This document shows, in pieces, positions 6,371-13,632 of a stretch of 17,266 bases of DNA. Made by a program: the position numbers and the translations under genes. The DNA is from DASTRU01 sp035761045 (GTDB lineage Bacteria; Pseudomonadota; Gammaproteobacteria; Burkholderiales; Burkholderiaceae_E): positions 1 through 17,266 of the forward strand of contig DASTRU010000266.1 in assembly GCA_035761045.1 (NCBI GenBank), read 5' to 3'. Position 1 is the stretch's first letter, and the number at the start of each line of letters is the position of its first letter. The notes under the pieces are model-generated. The model did no database searches, had not been told where the DNA came from, and worked only from the letters and a program-made list of their open reading frames with translations.

Positions 6371-8293
6371 TTAGTTCTTCGAGACTATTTCGCCCTGAAG
6401 ATTTTCGGCAAACGATGCAATCGGCATAACACCGAGATCCTTGCCGCCGCGGGCTCGCACGGCAACAGTTCCTGCATCACGCTCCTTGTCGCCGACGACA
6501 AGAAGGTAAGGAATTTTTTGCATGGAACGGTCGCGAATTTTATAGGAGATCTTTTCCCCTCGCAAGTCAGCCTCGACCCTAACTCCTTGTTTTTGCAGCG
6601 TTTGTGCAATTTCTTTTGCGTACTCGCTTTGACCTTCCGAGATGTTCATTACGCACACCTGCAAAGGCGCGAGCCAGACGGGCAAAGCACCGGCATGTTG
6701 CTCGAGGAGAATGCCAATAAAACGCTCGAGCGAACCAACGATCGCACGGTGCAAGATGACCGGAATACGACGCGTATTGTCTTCGGCGACGTACTCGGCG
6801 CCAAGACGTTCGGGCATCGCAAAGTCCACTTGCATCGTGCCGCATTGCCATTGACGGCCGATGGCGTCCTTTAATGTGTACTCGATCTTCGGGCCATAGA
6901 ACGCGCCGTCGCCTGGAGCAATTTCAAATGCGCAATTGGATCGGCGCAAGGATTCGATCAACGCATGCTCGGCCTTGTCCCATATAGCGTCGGACCCAAT
7001 ACGTTTTTCAGGGCGCGTCGCCACCTTGTAGAGAATTTCGTTGAAGCCAAAGTCGCGATACACACGCTGCAGCAACGCGGTATAGGCCACGCATTCATCG
7101 AGAATTTGGTCTTCGGTGCAGAAGATATGTCCGTCGTCTTGCGTAAAACCTCGAACTCGCATGATGCCGTGCAGGGAGCCCGACGGTTCATTGCGATGGC
7201 ACTGACCGAACTCGCCATACCGCAATGGCAAGTCACGATAGGAACGCAGGTTCGATTTATAAATTTGAATGTGCCCGGGACAATTCATGGGCTTGATCGC
7301 GTAATCACGATTTTCGCTTTCGGTCGTGAACATGTACTCGCGATATTTTTCCCAATGCCCCGAGCGCTCCCATAACGAACGATCAATGATTTGCGGCGCT
7401 TTAACTTCTTGATAGCCGTTATCTTGATAAACGCGGCGCATGTACTGCTCGACCTGTTGCCATATGGCCCAACCCTTGGGATGCCAAAACACCAAGCCCG
7501 GCGCTTCCTCCTGCATATGAAAGAGATCAAGCTCTTTACCGAGACGGCGGTGATCGCGCTTTTCAGCTTCCTCGAGCATGTGCAAGTAGGCGTCTTGATC
7601 TTCCTTGCTTGACCAAGCCGTGCCGTAAATGCGCTGAAGCATTTCGTTCTTGCTGTCGCCGCGCCAATACGCGCCAGCAACCTTCATGAGCTTGAAGACC
7701 TTGAGCTTGCCAGTGCTTGGCACGTGGGGGCCGCGACATAAATCGGTAAACGCGCCTTCGCTATAAAGCGACACATCTTCGTTGGCGGGAATGCTCTCGA
7801 TAATTTCGGCCTTGTAATGCTCGCCCAAGCTCTTGAAGTACTGCACGGCCTCGTCGCGAGGCAGCACCTTGCGATGCACCGGCTCGTCCTTGCGCGCGAG
7901 CTCGGCCATCTTGACCTCGATCGCCGCGAGGTCGTCGGGAGTAAACGGACGTTTGTACGAAAAGTCGTAATAAAACCCGTTGTCGATGACCGGGCCAATC
8001 GTCACTTGCGCCTCGGGAAATAATTCCTTAACCGCGTAGGCAAGCAAATGCGCCGTGGAGTGGCGAATGATGTCTAGTCCATCGGCGTCCTTAGCAGTCA
8101 CGATGGCTAACGACACATCGCGATCGATTACATAACTCGTATCGACAAGCTTGGCGTCCGAACCATTTAAACCAATGCGCCCGGCAAGCGCCGCTTTGGC
8201 CAAGCCGGAACCAATTGATTGAGCGACCTGGGCGACCGTAACCGGCGCATCGAATTGCCGTTGCGAACCGTCGGGAAGCGTGACTTGAATCAT
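6371..8293 (-). CDS. thrS: Threonine--tRNA ligase
   Basis: ThrRS charges tRNA-Thr and hydrolyses mischarged Ser-tRNA-Thr. The 640 residues match the usual 640-odd. Domains in order: TGS (1-60, MIQVTLPDGSQ), editing domain with its His/Cys set His78, His82 (HSTAH), Cys186 and His190 (CRGPH), class II catalytic core with zinc ligands Cys338 (MNCPGH), His389 (DDGHIF) and His515 (ILHRA), and the anticodon-binding domain from about 540. The ATG at 8293 has GAGG upstream and gives the family N-terminus; a longer frame to 8338 is not used because it runs into the upstream terminator. A 5-bp hairpin masks the Shine-Dalgarno, and a terminator ends 49 bases upstream, both suggesting leader control. Confidence 0.98.
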   Translation of the reverse strand: MIQVTLPDGSQRQFDAPVTVAQVAQSIGSGLAKAALAGRIGLNGSDAKLVDTSYVIDRDVSLAIVTAKDADGLDIIRHSTAHLLAYAVKELFPEAQVTIGPVIDNGFYYDFSYKRPFTPDDLAAIEVKMAELARKDEPVHRKVLPRDEAVQYFKSLGEHYKAEIIESIPANEDVSLYSEGAFTDLCRGPHVPSTGKLKVFKLMKVAGAYWRGDSKNEMLQRIYGTAWSSKEDQDAYLHMLEEAEKRDHRRLGKELDLFHMQEEAPGLVFWHPKGWAIWQQVEQYMRRVYQDNGYQEVKAPQIIDRSLWERSGHWEKYREYMFTTESENRDYAIKPMNCPGHIQIYKSNLRSYRDLPLRYGEFGQCHRNEPSGSLHGIMRVRGFTQDDGHIFCTEDQILDECVAYTALLQRVYRDFGFNEILYKVATRPEKRIGSDAIWDKAEHALIESLRRSNCAFEIAPGDGAFYGPKIEYTLKDAIGRQWQCGTMQVDFAMPERLGAEYVAEDNTRRIPVILHRAIVGSLERFIGILLEQHAGALPVWLAPLQVCVMNISEGQSEYAKEIAQTLQKQGVRVEADLRGEKISYKIRDRSMQKIPYLLVVGDKERDAGTVAVRARGGKDLGVMPIASFAENLQGEIVSKN

Positions 8294-8342
8294 GAGGACC
8301 TCGTGTGTTCGAGGCCAAGCTACGCTTTGAAGAATCAATAAA

Positions 8343-8365
8343 AAAGCGCGGCTTGACCGCGCTTT
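8343..8365 (-). terminator. Intrinsic terminator in the thrS leader
   Basis: A perfect 9-bp stem (8343-8351 with 8357-8365, arms AAAGCGCGG and CCGCGCTTT) closes a 5-base loop. On the minus strand it is followed by TTTTTTATTG, a good U-tract. It lies about 170 bases after tRNA-Val and 49 bases before the thrS ATG. I find no convincing promoter in those 49 bases, so it is either the end of the tRNA-Val transcript or an attenuator that thrS transcription must pass. Confidence 0.85.
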
Positions 8366-8537
8366 ACATGGAAATGGAGAAGCAATCGGCCTAGCGTTTA
8401 GTGCTCGCGGCGGTGAAAGTTCGCGGTGTCATAACCCGTCGTGCCTTTCTCGATCTTGGGCTTCAAATTCAAGGTGGAGACTTACCACGCTGCATTCGCT
8501 TCAACATGACAACGCGGCGAACGCGACCCGGAAAGTG
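8366..8537 (-). other. Spacer between tRNA-Val and the thrS terminator; contains two weak small ORFs
   Basis: No known gene is recognised here. On the minus strand a 12-codon ORF (ATG at about 8507, MLKRMQRGKSPP) ends with a TGA that overlaps the TTG start of a 24-codon ORF (8472 to stop 8398). The latter ends KGTTGYDTANFHRREH and has three threonine codons (ACG ACG ... ACC). Neither has a clear Shine-Dalgarno. They could be a leader peptide for thrS attenuation, a frameshifted gene remnant, or chance. The segment encoding T-A-N-F (8416-8427) could pair with the 5' arm of the downstream terminator. Confidence 0.25.
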
Positions 8538-8614
8538 TGGTGGGCGCTAGTGGATTCGAACCACTGACCCCTACCATGTCAAGGTAGTACTCTAACCAAC
8601 TGAGCTAAGCGCCC
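8538..8614 (-). tRNA. tRNA-Val (anticodon GAC)
   Basis: The 77-base gene folds as a cloverleaf with acceptor stem GGGCGCT pairing with AGCGCCC and an encoded CCA (8540-8538). The D arm is AGCTCAGTTGGTTAGAGT. The anticodon stem CTACC/GGTAG encloses TTGACAT, giving GAC at 34-36, which reads valine GUC/GUU codons. The T arm has GGTTCGAATCC. It stands between relA and thrS on the same strand, a placement seen in other betaproteobacteria. No terminator follows until 8343, so its primary transcript may run into the thrS leader. Confidence 0.97.
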
Positions 8615-8625
8615 GGGAGCCCGAG

Positions 8626-8631
8626 AGAATA
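8626..8631 (-). promoter_or_regulatory. Candidate -10 box for tRNA-Val
   Basis: On the minus strand this reads TATTCT (4 of 6 matches), 11 bases before the mature tRNA 5' end. The preceding bases include TTGTGA but no good -35 hexamer at 16-18 bases. Position is plausible; sequence support is modest. Confidence 0.3.
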
Positions 8632-8659
8632 TCACAAGGCATAAGTCGCACGACGTGCG

Positions 8660-10954
8660 TTAGCGCCGCGCAACATCGAATACGCCGGCCACGTCGCGAA
8701 TCAATCCGAGAGCTCGCGCGAGAGCGGCTGCATCGCGCACTTCGGCGGTGAAAAGCATATGCGCTTCGCCCTTGCTGCTTTGGGTTTTTACGCCGGTCAC
8801 ATTAATTTTTTCGCGGGCGAAGACGTCCGACACGTCGCGCAATAAGCCGTGCCTGTCGATTGCTTGAACGGCGACGTCAACTGGAAAGACCGCCTCGTCA
8901 CTGGCCTCGCCCCAATTGGTGTCGATCACGCGTTGAGGATCGGCGGCCGCGAGTCTTAAAAACGATTTGCAATCGGCTCGATGAATCGATACGCCCTTGC
9001 CTCGCGTAACGAAGCCACGGATACGATCGGGCGGCGCGGGTTTACAGCAGCGTGCAAGCTGCGTAAGCAGCTTATCCATTCCAACCACCAACACGCCCGA
9101 CTTACTCGCGTCCGCGCGCTCCTTGCCGATGCGCGCCGGTGGTAGCGCCTCGCTATCGGCGGACGGCGGCGCTTCGAACAACGCGTCGATATGACGAACG
9201 TTAAAGTCCTCGCGCGCGGCGGCGACGAATAAGTCCTCGGCCTTTGGGTAGCCTAGCCGCGAGGCGATGTCGTCAAACGCAACCGACGTGCGTCCAAGCC
9301 GCTGCAATTCCTTTTCCACGCGCGCGCGGCCATGCGTGGTGGCATCGCTTAATTCTTGAGCGTTGAAATAGGCGCGTACCTTGGTGCGCGCGCGCGGGCT
9401 GGCGAGGTAGTTCAACGCCGGATTGAGCCAATCGCGCGACGGACCCGCGGTTGGCGCCTTGCTGGTGATGATCTCAACCGTTTGTCCGGTTTTAAGCGGC
9501 GTGTCCAACGGCACGATCGCGCCGTCCACCTTGGCGCCACGGCAGCGATGACCGACATCGCTATGCAAGTGGTAGGCGAAATCGATGGGGGTCGAGCCGG
9601 CTGGAAGGTCGATCACCCTGGCTTGAGGCGTCAGCACATAGATGCGGTCGTCCAACGAGGCGAATTTAAGACGCTCCGCCCACTCATGCGCGTCGAATCG
9701 CCGAGTGTCGGTTGGATCGGAAGGCGCACCCTCCGTGATGGCGTGACGAGCGACATCGGAACGCCAGGCGAACAATTGGCGAATCCACGCAATCTTGTCT
9801 TCGTAAGTGCCGGTGGCGGCGAGGCTTTTGTTGCCCGCCTCCTTGTAGCGCCAATGAGCGGCGACTCCGTACTCCGCGGCGTGATGCATGGCGCGCGTGC
9901 GAATTTGAACTTCGAAAGGCCGTCCGTCGTCGCCGACGACAACGGTATGCAAGGACTGATAGCCATTACCTTTTGGCCGCGAGATGTAATCGTCGAACTC
10001 GCGAGGAATGGGCTGCCATAGGTGATGCACCAAGCCAAGCACGGTGTAGCACTGCTTCACGTCCTCAACGATGACGCGAAACGCCCGCACGTCGTACAGC
10101 CCGCCGAAATCAACGCCCTTGCCGCGCATCTTGAGCCAGATGCTATAGATGTGCTTGGGCCGCCCGCTCACTTCCGCCGAGATACCCGCGAGAGCGAGTT
10201 CGCTGCGCAAACGTTCGATGGCTCGCGCGATATAGCCTTCACGCTCGACGCGCTTTTCCTCGAGCATCTTCGCGATGCGCTTGTAAGTCGTTGGCTCGAG
10301 AAATCGAAAGGCTAAGTCCTCGAGCTCCCACTTGAGTTGCCAAATACCCAAGCGGTTCGCGAGGGGCGCATAGACATCCAATGTTTCTTGCGCGTATCGC
10401 GCGCGCAGTTCGGTATCGACCTCGTCCTTGAATTGCGCGTACCAACGCAAGGTTCGTAAGCGCGAGGCTAGGCGCACGAACACCACGCGTAAATCGCCAA
10501 CCATGGCAAGCAACATCTTGCGCAACGCTTCGGACTGCTGAACCACCGCTTTCTCGGCCGCCTTGCGATCGGCCGGCAAATGGTCACGCACCCGCGCGAT
10601 TTCCGTGACGCGCATAAGCTGCACGATGCCTTTAACCATGCTTGTCACATCGGCGCCAAACTGCTTTTCAAGCGCTTCTTCCGACACAGGGTGATCGGCC
10701 CGCTCAGCGTCCGTGGTGCCGTACAGCAAGGCGGCGATCTGCGTGTTCGCGTCGGTTTGCAGTCCTTGAAGGATGGTGCTCAACGCTTGCGCATGGTCGA
10801 TGATGCGCTCGCCCGTCGGCGCGAGACGTTCGCCATACGCCGTGCGCGCAACCTTCAACGCTTGCTCGTACAGACGCGCGAACTCGGCGGTCGAAAGCGC
10901 ATCGTTCGCGGCTTCGACAGCGGTTAATTCCGGGCGTGGGGCGGCTGCTACCAT
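8660..10954 (-). CDS. relA: GTP pyrophosphokinase RelA (ppGpp synthetase)
   Basis: RelA makes (p)ppGpp from ATP and GTP/GDP when uncharged tRNA enters stalled ribosomes. The 764 residues show: a degenerate HD domain (about 45-190) where the HDxxED of hydrolases is replaced by LLYGTTDAE (77-84), so no hydrolase activity is expected; a synthetase domain (about 250-370) with GRPKHIYSIWLKM, YDVRAFRVIV and EVQIRTRAMHHAAEYGVAAHW; TGS (434-498); a helical domain; a zinc-finger region with ARCCKPA and HRADC (635-662); and a C-terminal ACT domain (689-763). The ATG at 10954 lacks a strong Shine-Dalgarno. It is divergent from the MtfA-like gene with 44 bases between starts. A separate SpoT is expected elsewhere to degrade ppGpp. 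Confidence 0.96.
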   Translation of the reverse strand: MVAAAPRPELTAVEAANDALSTAEFARLYEQALKVARTAYGERLAPTGERIIDHAQALSTILQGLQTDANTQIAALLYGTTDAERADHPVSEEALEKQFGADVTSMVKGIVQLMRVTEIARVRDHLPADRKAAEKAVVQQSEALRKMLLAMVGDLRVVFVRLASRLRTLRWYAQFKDEVDTELRARYAQETLDVYAPLANRLGIWQLKWELEDLAFRFLEPTTYKRIAKMLEEKRVEREGYIARAIERLRSELALAGISAEVSGRPKHIYSIWLKMRGKGVDFGGLYDVRAFRVIVEDVKQCYTVLGLVHHLWQPIPREFDDYISRPKGNGYQSLHTVVVGDDGRPFEVQIRTRAMHHAAEYGVAAHWRYKEAGNKSLAATGTYEDKIAWIRQLFAWRSDVARHAITEGAPSDPTDTRRFDAHEWAERLKFASLDDRIYVLTPQARVIDLPAGSTPIDFAYHLHSDVGHRCRGAKVDGAIVPLDTPLKTGQTVEIITSKAPTAGPSRDWLNPALNYLASPRARTKVRAYFNAQELSDATTHGRARVEKELQRLGRTSVAFDDIASRLGYPKAEDLFVAAAREDFNVRHIDALFEAPPSADSEALPPARIGKERADASKSGVLVVGMDKLLTQLARCCKPAPPDRIRGFVTRGKGVSIHRADCKSFLRLAAADPQRVIDTNWGEASDEAVFPVDVAVQAIDRHGLLRDVSDVFAREKINVTGVKTQSSKGEAHMLFTAEVRDAAALARALGLIRDVAGVFDVARR

Positions 10955-10998
10955 CGGGAAAGTCTACGTCAAGACCTTTAAGTCGAGCCCTTATTGCG

Positions 10999-11838
10999 AT
11001 GAAGTTTTTGAGCCAATTAATCGGGTCTTCCGCTCATGTCGGCATCGACGATGCGACGTGGACGAGCACGCTTGAGCGCCACTCTTTCCTGCAACGTTTG
11101 ACGAAGAGCGAGCAAGCGCGTTTGCGTACGCATGCCGCTCAATTGATTTCCAAAAAATCGTTTACTGGCGTCGCGGATTTCGTGCTGACGGACGAGATCG
11201 TGGTGGCGATTGCCGCACAGGCTTGTTTGCCGGTGTTGAACTTGGGGATCGACGCTTTTGATCATTTTCAAGAGATCGTGGTGTACCCGGGCGAATTTTT
11301 AGTGCGCCGCGAGGTGACGGACGACGACGGCGTCGTCCACGATGAATCGGGCCCGTTAAGCGGAGAAGCAATGCCGGGCGGCCCGGTCGTGCTGAGTTGG
11401 AACGACGTTGCCGAGGCGAACCACTCGCGCGACGGTTGCAATGTCGTCGTGCATGAATTTGCGCACAAGCTAGATATGGCCGATGGCATGGAAGCAGACG
11501 GCGTGCCGCCGTTGCATCCACGACTACATACGGGTTTATCGCGCCAAATCTGGATCGAGACCTTGGACGCCGCCTACGAGGATTACTGCGAGATGCTCGA
11601 CAACTTGGAGAGCTCGATTCCAGCCGAAGTCGATCCCGAGAGCGAGGAAGGTCGGCGGTTGTATGCGGCGTTGCCGCTGGATCCTTACGCGGCCACGCAT
11701 CCGGCGGAGTTTTTCGCGGTGGCGAGCGAGGCGTACTTCGTATCGCCCGCTCGCTTGCATCAATCGCTTCCCGCGTTGTTCGACCTGCTTGATCGTTACT
11801 ACCGCCCGACCTTGGCTAGGCTGATAGCGCGGCGGTAA
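10999..11838 (+). CDS. mtfA: MtfA-like zinc metallopeptidase (M90 family)
   Basis: E. coli MtfA is a cytosolic zinc aminopeptidase that also binds and inactivates the repressor Mlc, raising ptsG expression. This 279-residue protein has the zinc motif HEFAHKLDM (His152, Glu153, His156) and a likely third ligand Glu237 in THPAEFFAVASEAYF, plus the family's LPVLNLG and YPGEFLV (about 78-102). The ATG at 10999 gives a normal N-terminus; an in-frame GTG at 10936 would overlap relA. No strong Shine-Dalgarno is visible. Its 3' end overlaps the convergent RidA gene by 23 bases. Whether an Mlc partner exists in this organism cannot be seen, so the peptidase fold is sure but the sugar-regulation role is not. 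Confidence 0.9.
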   Translation: MKFLSQLIGSSAHVGIDDATWTSTLERHSFLQRLTKSEQARLRTHAAQLISKKSFTGVADFVLTDEIVVAIAAQACLPVLNLGIDAFDHFQEIVVYPGEFLVRREVTDDDGVVHDESGPLSGEAMPGGPVVLSWNDVAEANHSRDGCNVVVHEFAHKLDMADGMEADGVPPLHPRLHTGLSRQIWIETLDAAYEDYCEMLDNLESSIPAEVDPESEEGRRLYAALPLDPYAATHPAEFFAVASEAYFVSPARLHQSLPALFDLLDRYYRPTLARLIARR

Positions 11839-12169
11839 TAACGATTTCGACGCGGCAGTTCGGGTTGAACATGCCCGCTTCGACGGTGGCGCGTGGCGGC
11901 GTATGCCCAGGCACCACCCAAGCGTCCCACGCGGTATTCATTAACGCGAAATCGTTCATGTCGCGCAGAAAAATCTGCGCCATGAGGATTTTCGTCTTGT
12001 CGGTGCCAAGCTCGGCAAGCAAGCGGTCGATCGACGCAAGCACTGCTTGCGTCTGTTCGGCCGCGCCTTGCGTGAGGTCTTCGGGCACCTGTCCCGCGAG
12101 ATAGGCCACGCCGTTGTGCACCGCGACTTCGGATAAGCGCGGGCCCACGTGCAAGCGTCGAATCGTCAT
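11816..12169 (-). CDS. RidA/YjgF-family protein, YoaB-like
   Basis: Rid proteins are small trimeric enzymes; the archetype RidA hydrolyses reactive enamine/imine intermediates. The 117 residues contain AYLAGQVPE (22-30), MNDFALMNTAWDAWV (71-85) and PPRATVEA (91-98), where Arg93 aligns with the catalytic carboxylate-binding Arg105 of E. coli RidA, and a closing CRVEIVITAAL. The overall pattern recalls E. coli YoaB more than RidA itself. The ATG at 12169 follows GAAAGG. It starts 18 bases after the glutamate dehydrogenase stop, so the two are probably one operon, which fits handling of imine by-products of amino-acid metabolism (inference). Its end overlaps mtfA tail to tail. Confidence 0.9.
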   Translation of the reverse strand: MTIRRLHVGPRLSEVAVHNGVAYLAGQVPEDLTQGAAEQTQAVLASIDRLLAELGTDKTKILMAQIFLRDMNDFALMNTAWDAWVVPGHTPPRATVEAGMFNPNCRVEIVITAALSA

Positions 12170-12187
12170 TGAGCCGGCCTTTCTCGA

Positions 12188-13459
12188 TCAGGGGTACAAG
12201 CCACGCTCTTCGCGGGCTTGCAACACGCGCGTGCACGCGACGACGAAGGCCGCCGTGCGCAGCGGAATGCGATGCTGCTCCGACGTTTCCCAAATGCGGG
12301 TGAAGGCGTCGACCATGATCTTGTCGAGCCGCTCGTTGATTTCGTCTTCGGTCCAGAAGAACGAGCTGAAGTCTTGCACCCACTCGAAGTACGACACCGT
12401 CACGCCGCCCGCGTTGGCGATGACATCGGGCACGACGGTGATGCCACGGTCGGCCAGCGCCAAATCCGCGTCCGGCGTGGTCGGGCCGTTCGCGCCTTCG
12501 AGAACGATCTTGGTTTTAAGACGTTCAGCGCGCGCCTTCGATACTTGGCCTTCCAGCGCGGCGGGGATGAGGAAGTCGCTTTCGACGTTCCAGAAGTCTT
12601 CGTTGGCGATGCTGTCGGCGCCTTTGAACCCGCCGATGCCGCCGGTAGCTTGCACATGCGCGATGAGCGCATTGACGTCGATGCCGTCGGCCTTATAGAG
12701 CGTGCCGGTATGGTCTTGAACGACGACAAGCTTGGCTCCGCTTTCCACGAACAAGCGCGCCGCGACCGAACCGACGTTGCCAAAGCCTTGCACCGCGATA
12801 CGCGCGCCTTCGATCTTGACGTTCAAGCGACGCGCGGCCTCGCGGCCGATGACGAACACGCCGCGACCCGTGGCGTTCACGCGGCCGAGCGAGCCGCCGA
12901 GCGGAATCGGCTTACCCGTGACGACGCCGGTGGCGGTGGCGCCCACGTTCATCGAGTAGGTATCCATCATCCACGCCATGATTTGCGCGTTGGTGTTCAC
13001 ATCGGGTGCGGGAATGTCTTGCTGCGGCCCGATGATGATGCCGATCTCGCTGGTGTAGCGACGCGTGAGCTTTTCGAGTTCCTTGCGCGACAGCAGCTTT
13101 GGATCGACACGAATGCCGCCTTTGGCGCCGCCGTAAGGCAAGCCGACCGCGGCGTTCTTGACCGTCATCCAGGCGGACAACGCCATGACTTCTTCGAGCG
13201 TGACGTCGGGGTGATAACGCACCCCGCCTTTACCCGGGCCACGCGTCAAGCTGTGCTGCACGCGGAAGCCTTCGAAGTGCGCGATCGTGCCGTCGTCCAT
13301 CTCAATGGGGATATCGACGATGAGGGCGCGCTTGGGGCGCCGCAACGTTTCGGCCCACCGCGCGAGTGGCCCGAGGTAAGGCACCACGCGATCGACTTGA
13401 GACAAATAAGTACCCCACGGACTATCGGACGTGGGTGTGACGAACGACAAATTGGACAT
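12188..13459 (-). CDS. gdhA: Glutamate dehydrogenase (Glu/Leu/Phe/Val family)
   Basis: GDH interconverts glutamate with 2-oxoglutarate and ammonia. The 423 residues show the dimerisation/catalytic part with GPGKGGVRYHPDV, WMTVKNAAVGLPYGGAKGGIRVDP (catalytic Lys113 in GGAKGG, Lys101 near the substrate) and PAPDVNT (Asp153). A Rossmann domain follows with VQGFGNVGS (223-231); Asp249 at the end of the second strand (VVVQDHTG) suggests NAD rather than NADP. The C-terminus ends EERGLYP as in Burkholderiales homologues. Three nearby ATGs exist (13471, 13465, 13459); the third is chosen because GGAG lies 6 bases before it. RidA follows after 18 bases. Confidence 0.95.
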   Translation of the reverse strand: MSNLSFVTPTSDSPWGTYLSQVDRVVPYLGPLARWAETLRRPKRALIVDIPIEMDDGTIAHFEGFRVQHSLTRGPGKGGVRYHPDVTLEEVMALSAWMTVKNAAVGLPYGGAKGGIRVDPKLLSRKELEKLTRRYTSEIGIIIGPQQDIPAPDVNTNAQIMAWMMDTYSMNVGATATGVVTGKPIPLGGSLGRVNATGRGVFVIGREAARRLNVKIEGARIAVQGFGNVGSVAARLFVESGAKLVVVQDHTGTLYKADGIDVNALIAHVQATGGIGGFKGADSIANEDFWNVESDFLIPAALEGQVSKARAERLKTKIVLEGANGPTTPDADLALADRGITVVPDVIANAGGVTVSYFEWVQDFSSFFWTEDEINERLDKIMVDAFTRIWETSEQHRIPLRTAAFVVACTRVLQAREERGLYP

Positions 13460-13465
13460 GCGCAT

Positions 13466-13469
13466 CTCC
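13466..13469 (-). promoter_or_regulatory. Shine-Dalgarno choosing the third gdhA ATG
   Basis: On the minus strand GGAG (13469-13466) is followed by six bases and then ATG at 13459. The two upstream ATGs (13471, 13465) have only CCCCGCTTTTT before them, and the first of them overlaps the Shine-Dalgarno. Confidence 0.6.
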
Positions 13470-13523
13470 ATAAAAAGCGGGGCCGGTTCTGGTGGCCCGC
13501 CAAATACAAGGCGCGAACATTAC

Positions 13524-13552
13524 CTTAGAGCGGCGCGATCGAGCACCGCCAA
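13524..13552 (-). promoter_or_regulatory. Candidate sigma-70 promoter for gdhA
   Basis: On the minus strand TTGGCG (13552-13547) and TCTAAG (13529-13524) are 17 bases apart; each matches consensus at 4 of 6 positions. It would give a leader of roughly 60 bases. This spacer also has to serve the divergent anbu gene, for which I see no clear promoter. Confidence 0.3.
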
Positions 13553-13632
13553 TGCGTCATGACTCACTGCGGGAAGCAATGGATCGGGCTAGCACGCTTG
13601 TTAAACTCGGCGCCTTCCTACGAGCGATACCC

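Noticed and set aside
9356..10021. A 221-codon plus-strand frame inside relA
   Set aside because: Antisense shadow of the conserved synthetase/TGS region of relA; no motif recognised.
12218..13528. A 436-codon open frame on the plus strand opposite gdhA
   Set aside because: It is the mirror of a clearly real, conserved gene; its translation is rich in Arg, Asp and His with no recognisable domain, as expected for an antisense frame of biased coding sequence.
13492..13632. In-frame upstream extension of anbu
   Set aside because: Anbu needs Thr immediately after the initiator Met to expose its catalytic N-terminus, so the start must be 13633.
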